Part shown: piece by piece, positions 58,641 to 64,000 of the stretch
How the letters are laid out: every line of letters begins with the position of its first letter
How positions within the stretch are numbered: the first letter of the stretch is position 1
Origin: Comamonas sp.
Lineage (GTDB): Bacteria; Pseudomonadota; Gammaproteobacteria; Burkholderiales; Burkholderiaceae_C
Direction of reading: 5' to 3'
Length of the DNA stretch: 64,000 nt
Assembly (NCBI GenBank): GCA_021166775.1
Contig: JAJPEQ010000010.1
Coordinates: 182,131 to 246,130, forward strand
Made by a program: the position numbers and the translations under genes
Notes under the pieces: model-generated
Databases searched by the model: none
What the model saw: the letters and a program-made list of their open reading frames with translations, nothing else
Told to the model about the DNA's origin: nothing

Positions 58641-59936
58641 CTACATCTTGCCCGGCAGCGCGGTGGCCAGCCCCGGGAAGTACCACAGGATCACGAGCAT
58701 CAGCACCATCAGGAAGAAGTAGGGCAGGCACACGCGCGCGATCCAGGTGATCTGCTTGCCCGTCATGCCCTGCAGCACGAACAGGTTGAAGCCCACCGGC
58801 GGCGTGATCTGCGCCGACTCCACCGTGATCACGAGGAAGATGCCGAACCACAGCGGATCGATGCCCGCCGCGTGGATGATGGGCAGCACCACGCCCATGG
58901 TCAGCACGATGGTGGAGATCCCGTCGAGGAAGCACCCGAGCACGATGTAGAAGATGCCGAGCGCGACGATCAGCATCGCGGGCGACAGGTGCAGGCTGCC
59001 GACGTACTCGGCGAGCTGGCGCGGCAGCCCCATGTAGCCCATGGCCAGCGTGAGGAAGGCCGCGCCCGCGAGGATGAGCGCGATCATGCAGTACAGGCGC
59101 GTCGCGCCCATGAGCGCATCGCGGAAGTTCTGCCAGGTGAGCGAGCGCTGCCACGCCGAGAGCGCGAGCGCGCCCAGCACGCCGATCGCGGCCGCCTCGG
59201 TGGCGGTGGCGATGCCGGTGTACATCGAGGCGATCACGGCGACGATGAGCAGCACCACGGGAATCAGGTGGCGCGCCTCGGCCAGCTTCTGGACGAAGCT
59301 CAGCTCCGTGTCGGCCTTGGGCACCTGATCGGGATGCCGCAGCGCCCAGAGCATGATCCAGCCGCTGAACAGCGCCGCCAGCAGCAGCCCCGGCAGCACG
59401 CCGGCCATGAAGAGCTTGGCGATCGAGAGCTCGGCCGAGACGCCGTAGATGATGAGGATGATGGACGGCGGAATGAGCAGGCCCAGCGTGGCCGGGCCGC
59501 CCAGCGTGCCGATGACCTGCGCCTCGGGGTAGCCTCGGCGCAGCAGTTCGGGCAAATTCATCTTGCCCACCGTGACGCAGGTGGCGGCCGACGAGCCCGA
59601 GACCGCCGCGAAGATGGTGCAGCCGGCCACGTTGGCGTGCAGCAGCCGCCCGGGCAGCTTGTTGACCCAGGGCGCCAGGCCCCGAAACATGTTGGCCGAG
59701 AGGTTGGTGCGGTAGAGGATCTCGCCCATCCAGACGAACAGCGGCAGCGCGGTGAGCGTCCAGCTGCTGCTCGAGCCCCAGATGGTCACGGCCATCGCGT
59801 CGCCTGCCGCGCGCGCGGTGAAGAAGGCCATGCCGAACCAGGCCACGCCTGCCAGCGTCAGGCCCACCCAGACGCCGCCCGCGAGCAGCGCGAACAGCAC
59901 CGCGAGCAGCGTGGCGCTGGCGGCGATCTCACTCAT
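58641..59936 (-). CDS. TRAP transporter large permease, DctM family
   Basis: A 431-residue inner-membrane protein with about twelve helices. Conserved: AVSGSSAATCVTVGKMNLPELLRRGYPEAQVIGTLGGPATLGLLIPPSIILIIYGV, diagnostic of DctM, and ILGCFLDGISTIVLTMGVVLPII-like residues. It carries out sodium-driven substrate translocation. ATG at 59936 overlaps the DctQ stop by eight bases. Confidence 0.93.
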   Translation of the reverse strand: MSEIAASATLLAVLFALLAGGVWVGLTLAGVAWFGMAFFTARAAGDAMAVTIWGSSSSWTLTALPLFVWMGEILYRTNLSANMFRGLAPWVNKLPGRLLHANVAGCTIFAAVSGSSAATCVTVGKMNLPELLRRGYPEAQVIGTLGGPATLGLLIPPSIILIIYGVSAELSIAKLFMAGVLPGLLLAALFSGWIMLWALRHPDQVPKADTELSFVQKLAEARHLIPVVLLIVAVIASMYTGIATATEAAAIGVLGALALSAWQRSLTWQNFRDALMGATRLYCMIALILAGAAFLTLAMGYMGLPRQLAEYVGSLHLSPAMLIVALGIFYIVLGCFLDGISTIVLTMGVVLPIIHAAGIDPLWFGIFLVITVESAQITPPVGFNLFVLQGMTGKQITWIARVCLPYFFLMVLMLVILWYFPGLATALPGKM

Positions 59937-60447
59937 GGTGCGCATCCTCCTGGCTCGCCGCCACGCGCTTGCCCCGCAACTCCAGCACCAGCTCGTCGCA
60001 GAAGGCGATGAAGAAGATCAGTGTGCCCAGCGCCATCGGAATCTGCGGTATCCACAGCGGCGTGGCGTCGATGCCGACCGAGATGTCGTTGATCTCCCAC
60101 GACTGCCAGACGAGGTAGGCCGAATACCACGCGAGAAAGCCCGCGAGCAGCGTGGCGATCGCGAGTGCCAGCACTTCGAGCGCCTTGTGCGCCCCGCCCC
60201 TGAGCGCGCCCAGCAGCAGCGTCACGCGGATGTGTTCGCCTTTTTTCAGCGTGCTGGCGAGCGCCATGAAACCCGCGCCCGCCGTGGCATAGCCCGCATA
60301 GGCGTCGCTGCCCGCGGCGGAAAAGCCGAAGAAGCGGCTGGCGATGGTGAGGCTCACCATCGCCAGCACGCCAACCATGCACAGCCCGGCCAGCCAGGCG
60401 CTGGCCGAAAACAGGGCATCGAGCCATTTGCGCATCGGTTCTTCCAT
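59929..60447 (-). CDS. TRAP transporter small permease, DctQ family
   Basis: A 172-residue protein with four helices. Conserved DctQ features: WLAGLCMVGVLAMVSLTIASRFFGFS, GYATAGAGFMALASTLKKGEHIRVTLLLGAL, and WEINDISVGIDATPLWIPQIPMALG. It is the small membrane subunit linking DctM. ATG at 60447 (MEEPMRKW) is preferred; 60435 is possible. Confidence 0.92.
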   Translation of the reverse strand: MEEPMRKWLDALFSASAWLAGLCMVGVLAMVSLTIASRFFGFSAAGSDAYAGYATAGAGFMALASTLKKGEHIRVTLLLGALRGGAHKALEVLALAIATLLAGFLAWYSAYLVWQSWEINDISVGIDATPLWIPQIPMALGTLIFFIAFCDELVLELRGKRVAASQEDAHHE

Positions 60448-60474
60448 GCGGTGCCCGGTGGCGAAGGCCACCGC

Positions 60475-61458
60475 CTACTTGCTCTTGTTGAATGCGTCCA
60501 GCAGCGCCTTGCCGTCCGGGCCGGCCTTCTCCAGCCATTCCTTGACCACGACATCGCCCACCTTGCCCAGGTCGCCCATCAGCTGGGCCGAGGGTTCGAT
60601 GATCTGCATGCCGCCGTTCTTGAGCGTTTCCAGCGAGCGCGCATCGACCTCGCGCGACGACTTCCAGCCGCGTTCCTCGGCCGCGGCGGCGGCCTTGCGC
60701 ACCGCGTCCTGCTCGGCCTTGGGCAGCGCCGCGAAGGCCTTCTTGTTCACCGTGACCGCGTTCTTCGGAATCCAGGCCTGCACCTTGTAGAAGTACTTCA
60801 GGTGCTCGTAGAGCTTGTTGTCGGCGCCCGTGGCGCTGGACGTGATGAGCCCCTCGATCACGCCGGTGGCCAGCGCCTGCGAGAGCTCGGCCTCCTGGAT
60901 CGTCACCGGCTGCGCGCCCACCAGCTCGCCGATGCGCGCCGTGGTGGGCGAATACACGCGCCACTTCAGGCCCTTGAGGTCGGCCGCGGAGTTGATCTGC
61001 TTGTTGCTGTAGATGCTCTGCGGCGGCCAGGCCACCGAATACAGCAGCGACTGCCCCTGCTTGTCCAGGATGCTCTCCAGATAGGGCTTTTGCGCCTGAT
61101 ACAGCTTGAACGCCTCGTCGTAGTCCTTCACGAGGAAGGGCAGGCCGTCGGCGCCGAAGATCTGCGCCTCGTTCTGAAAGCTGACCAGGAAGAATTCACC
61201 CATCTGCGCGTTGCCGGTCTGCACCGCGCGCTTGATCTCGGGCATCTTGAACAGCGAGGCGCCGAAGTGCGGCTGGATCTTGAGCGCGCCTTTCGTGGCC
61301 GCGGCCACGTCATCGACGAACTGCTGGTTGTTCTTGGAGTGGAAGTTGATCGCCGGGTAGGCGGTGGCGAAATCCCACTTGGTCTCGGCGTGGGCGGAGC
61401 CTGCCAGCCCGAAGCCGGTGGCAAGCGCGGCGGTGGCACAAAAGTCGCGACGTTTCAT
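60475..61458 (-). CDS. TRAP transporter periplasmic binding protein, DctP family
   Basis: A 327-residue binding protein. The N-terminus is a Tat-like leader (MKRRDFCATAALATGFGLAGSAHA) followed by WDFATAYPAINFHSKNNQQFVDDV, the DctP opening, and GLKWRVYSPTTARIGELVGAQPV, where the arginine that holds the ligand carboxylate is expected. It supplies an organic acid to the DctQM membrane unit encoded next. ATG at 61458 is chosen for the signal peptide. Ligand not known. Confidence 0.92.
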   Translation of the reverse strand: MKRRDFCATAALATGFGLAGSAHAETKWDFATAYPAINFHSKNNQQFVDDVAAATKGALKIQPHFGASLFKMPEIKRAVQTGNAQMGEFFLVSFQNEAQIFGADGLPFLVKDYDEAFKLYQAQKPYLESILDKQGQSLLYSVAWPPQSIYSNKQINSAADLKGLKWRVYSPTTARIGELVGAQPVTIQEAELSQALATGVIEGLITSSATGADNKLYEHLKYFYKVQAWIPKNAVTVNKKAFAALPKAEQDAVRKAAAAAEERGWKSSREVDARSLETLKNGGMQIIEPSAQLMGDLGKVGDVVVKEWLEKAGPDGKALLDAFNKSK

Positions 61459-61557
61459 GGGGTCTCCCTGGCCAGAAAAGAAATAAAACGCTGCCAATCC
61501 GCATCGGCAGCGGCTTGCGAACAATAGCGGCTGCGCACGGTCAAGGCTATTAGGGTT

Positions 61558-61610
61558 TTCAACGATATCATGAATATGTTCACTCAATAACAAGATATTG
61601 TTCAACGATA
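61558..61610. promoter_or_regulatory. Repeats between divergent dctP and gor genes
   Basis: TTCAACGATA occurs twice in direct orientation (61558-61567 and 61601-61610), 43 bases apart. Between them lies AACAAGATATTGTT (61589-61602), a perfect inverted repeat of AACAA/TTGTT. The region is strongly AT-rich against its surroundings, so it probably carries the TRAP operon promoter and a regulator site. No regulator gene is adjacent. Confidence 0.5.
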
Positions 61611-61707
61611 AATGTCGTCCGCCTGCGGGAGGTTGCCCGCGCCCGGGTGCACGGCGTGCGCCGACTGCCTACACTGTGGCGGTGGCTTTTTTCAGGTGGG
61701 CAGACGC

Positions 61708-63093
61708 ATGGCCGGTTTTGATTTCGATCTCTTCGTGATAGGCGGCGGCTCGGGCGGCGTGCGCGCCGCGCGTTATGCCGGGCAGCGCGGCGTGCGCGTG
61801 GCGCTGGCCGAGAGCGCGCGCATGGGCGGCACCTGCGTCAACGTCGGCTGCATCCCCAAGAAGCTCTACAGCTACGCCGCCGAACACGCCGAAGGCTTTG
61901 CCGACGCGCGCGGCTACGGCTGGCAGTTTCCGGTGCAGCCGGTGCTCGACTGGGAGCAGCTCAAGGCCAACCGCGCCCAGGCCATAGGCAAGCTCAACGC
62001 CATCTACGAAAACCTGATGACGGGCGCCCAGGTGAACCGCATGCAGGGCCACGCGAGCCTGGTGGACGCGCACACCGTGCAGGTGCGCCACGACGACGGG
62101 CGCCTGACGCAGCACAGCGCGGCCACGGTGCTCATCGCCACCGGCGGCCGACCATGGCTGCCTGAGGTGCCGGGGCGCGAACTGGCCGTCGTCTCGGACG
62201 ACGTCTTCGACCTGCCGCGCTTTCCGCGCCGCCTGGTGGTGGTGGGCGGCGGCTACATCGCCTGCGAATTCGCCAGCATCTTTCACGGCATGGGCAGCGA
62301 GGTGACGCTGCTGTACCGTGGCGAGCAGATCCTGCGCGGCTTCGACGACGAGGTGCGCGACTTCGCCGCCGAGGAAATGCGCAAGGCCGGCGTGGACATC
62401 CGCGTGCACGCCGACGTGCAGCGCATCGAAGCCGCGGGCGATGCGCGCCGCGTGCACCTGCGCGATGGCGCCGTGCTGGACGCCGACGTCGTGCTCTACG
62501 CCACCGGCCGGCGCGCCAACACCGCCGGCCTGGGCCTGGAGGCCGTGGGCGCGCGCCAGAGCGAGAACGGCGCCATCGCCGTCGACCAGCACTTCGCCAC
62601 CAGCGTGCCCGGCGTCTACGCGCTGGGCGACGTGGTCGGGCGCCTGGAGCTGACCCCGGTGGCGCTGGCCGAGGCCATGGCGCTGGTCGACCAGCTCTTC
62701 GGCCCGCTGCCCGGCCAGGCCAGACGCACGATGGACTACGACAACGTGCCCACCGCCGTCTTCACCCATCCGCCCATCGGCACCGTGGGCCTGAGCGAGC
62801 AGCAGGCGAGGGAGAAATTCGGCAAGGTGCGCATCTACCGCAGCGACTTCCGGCCGCTGCAGCACAGCCTGTCGGGGCGCAGCGAACGCACCCTGGTCAA
62901 GCTCGTCGTGGACGACGCCACCGACCGCGTGCTCGGCGCGCACATGGTCGGCGCCGACGCCGGCGAGGTCATCCAGGGCTTTGCCGTGGCGCTCAAATGC
63001 GGCGCCACCAAGGCGCAGTTCGACGCCACCATCGGCATCCATCCCACGGGCGCGGAAGAGTTCGTGACGCTGCGGGACGTGGCGCGCACCTGA
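61708..63093 (+). CDS. gor: Glutathione-disulfide reductase
   Basis: A 461-residue flavoprotein that reduces glutathione disulfide with NADPH. The FAD motif is FVIGGGSGGVRAARYAG, the redox-active disulfide is GGTCVNVGCIPKKLY, the NADPH motif is VVVGGGYIACEFASIFHGMG, and the C-terminal active-site His/Glu region is IGIHPTGAEEFVTLRD. Length is normal. It is divergent from the TRAP transporter genes and convergent with the integrase gene. Confidence 0.93.
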   Translation: MAGFDFDLFVIGGGSGGVRAARYAGQRGVRVALAESARMGGTCVNVGCIPKKLYSYAAEHAEGFADARGYGWQFPVQPVLDWEQLKANRAQAIGKLNAIYENLMTGAQVNRMQGHASLVDAHTVQVRHDDGRLTQHSAATVLIATGGRPWLPEVPGRELAVVSDDVFDLPRFPRRLVVVGGGYIACEFASIFHGMGSEVTLLYRGEQILRGFDDEVRDFAAEEMRKAGVDIRVHADVQRIEAAGDARRVHLRDGAVLDADVVLYATGRRANTAGLGLEAVGARQSENGAIAVDQHFATSVPGVYALGDVVGRLELTPVALAEAMALVDQLFGPLPGQARRTMDYDNVPTAVFTHPPIGTVGLSEQQAREKFGKVRIYRSDFRPLQHSLSGRSERTLVKLVVDDATDRVLGAHMVGADAGEVIQGFAVALKCGATKAQFDATIGIHPTGAEEFVTLRDVART

Positions 63094-63105
63094 ACGGCGC
63101 GCCGC

Positions 63106-64000
63106 CTACAGCGCATCCAGCGGGCTCAGGATGCCGCGCCCGCCCTTGTTCAGCACATGCGTGTAGATCATCGTCGTGCTCACATCCGCGTGGCCGAGCA
63201 GCTCTTGCACCGTGCGGATGTCGCAGCCCGATTGCAGCAGATGCGTGGCGAACGAATGGCGCAGCACGTGCGGTGACACCGGCTTGACCATCTGCGCCCG
63301 CTTCGCCGCCTCGCGCACCGCGCGCTGCACCGATTCCGGGTAGACGTGGTGGCGCCGCTCCAGCGGCTCGCCGGTGCGCGCATCCGGGCGCGGATCGATC
63401 GAACGCACCGGCGAGGGAAACACCCACTGCCAGGTCCAGGCCTGGTCGGCATTCGGGTACTTCACCGCCAGCGCATGCGGCAAATACACTCGCCCCAACC
63501 CCGCTTCCAGATCCTTCTCGTGCAGCGCCCGCGCCTTGCGCAACTGCGCCTGCAGCGGCTGCATCAGGTTCTCGGGCAGCACCGTCACCCTGTCCTTGCC
63601 GCCCTTGCCCTCGCGAATCACGATCTCGCGCCGCGCGAATTCCACGTCCTTCACGCGCAGGCGCAGCGCCTCCATGAGCCGCATGCCCGTGCCGTAGAGC
63701 AACTGCGCGATCAGCCCCATCGTGCCATCCATGTGCATCAGCAGCAGCCGCACCTCGGCGGGCGTGAGCACCACCGGCAGCCGCCGCGGCCTTTTCGCCT
63801 GCACCACCTCATCGAGCCAGGGAAGCTCGACGGTAAGCACCTGCCTGTACAGATAAAGAATCGCCGCCTTCGCCTGATTCTGCGTGGAGGCCGACACCTG
63901 CCTGTCCACCGCCAGATGGCTCAGGAATGCCTCCACTTCCCGTGCACCCATCTCTTGCGGATGGCGCTTGTTGTGATACAGAATGAAACGACGCGCCCAA
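63106..64000 (-). CDS. intI: Integron integrase IntI (5' end beyond window)
   Basis: Tyrosine recombinase lacking its N-terminal residues because the gene runs off the edge; the frame continues upstream as [18 protein letters not shown]. Catalytic residues seen: Arg in [16 protein letters not shown], Lys region [32 protein letters not shown] with the tyrosine nucleophile. The extra segment specific to integron integrases is present ([20 protein letters not shown] to [12 protein letters not shown]). It ends SPLDAL, as IntI proteins do around this point. IntI captures gene cassettes at attI, which lies upstream of intI, so attI and any cassettes would be beyond 64000. It is 12 bases from the convergent gor gene. 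Confidence 0.93.
   Translation of the reverse strand, partial: WARRFILYHNKRHPQEMGAREVEAFLSHLAVDRQVSASTQNQAKAAILYLYRQVLTVELPWLDEVVQAKRPRRLPVVLTPAEVRLLLMHMDGTMGLIAQLLYGTGMRLMEALRLRVKDVEFARREIVIREGKGGKDRVTVLPENLMQPLQAQLRKARALHEKDLEAGLGRVYLPHALAVKYPNADQAWTWQWVFPSPVRSIDPRPDARTGEPLERRHHVYPESVQRAVREAAKRAQMVKPVSPHVLRHSFATHLLQSGCDIRTVQELLGHADVSTTMIYTHVLNKGGRGILSPLDAL

Overview
This window looks like a high-GC betaproteobacterial chromosome, most likely Burkholderiales and probably Comamonadaceae. The supporting signs are tripartite, branched-chain and NMT1-type importers in quantity, SPOR/BirA/SET/TopB-SWIB as neighbours, paired NnrU and NnrS proteins, and several copies of a short dispersed repeat (core ATAGCTG...GCGCTTG...CAAGCG) that I associate with this family. 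I see no rRNA, tRNA, CRISPR array or prophage.

Layout. 1-6.4 kb: a branched-chain-type ABC importer (LivKHMGF) with an acyl-CoA synthetase cut by the window edge, controlled by a divergent TetR regulator with a palindromic operator, then a PACE efflux protein. 6.4-7.8 kb: a solitary IS605-type TnpB element directly in front of the PACE start codon. 7.9-18.2 kb: housekeeping genes (shikimate kinase, recX-recA with a LexA box, MarR, a two-component system, SPOR protein, birA, a SET-domain methyltransferase, and topoisomerase III with a SWIB tail). 18.2-23.4 kb: small metabolic genes (NnrU, methyltransferase, VOC, SDR, GST, lipoprotein).

23.5-35.3 kb is the accessory heart of the window: a visibly less GC-rich block with a ferritin-like protein, a GlxA/AraC regulator, an NMT1-type ABC importer, a LysR regulator, an MFS transporter, and a translationally coupled operon. 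That operon encodes a TauD/TfdA-family oxygen- and 2-oxoglutarate-dependent dioxygenase, a CoA-acylating-type aldehyde dehydrogenase and a bacterial microcompartment (BMC) shell: two tandem BMC-domain proteins, one EutN/CcmL pentamer and one BMC-H hexamer, plus one unrecognised BMC-associated protein. My reading is that the dioxygenase makes an aldehyde (plus sulfite if the substrate is a sulfonate) which the aldehyde dehydrogenase consumes inside the shell. Both enzymes carry a linker and amphipathic C-terminal helix like known encapsulation peptides. I know of no described BMC whose signature enzyme is a TauD-type dioxygenase, so this is the leading candidate for a new system. Substrate and encapsulation are inference.

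35.4-48.5 kb: Fsr-type MFS, SlyD, a class I amidotransferase, a small HPF-like protein, ssb, MFS, DedA, uvrA, a UbiH-like monooxygenase, enoyl-CoA hydratase, MarR and DoxX. 48.6-64 kb: LysR, acetoacetate-CoA ligase, membrane and periplasmic proteins, a second NMT1-type importer, NnrS, DUF3617, a thioesterase, a TRAP transporter, glutathione reductase, and at the right edge most of an integron integrase whose cassette array, if present, lies outside the window.
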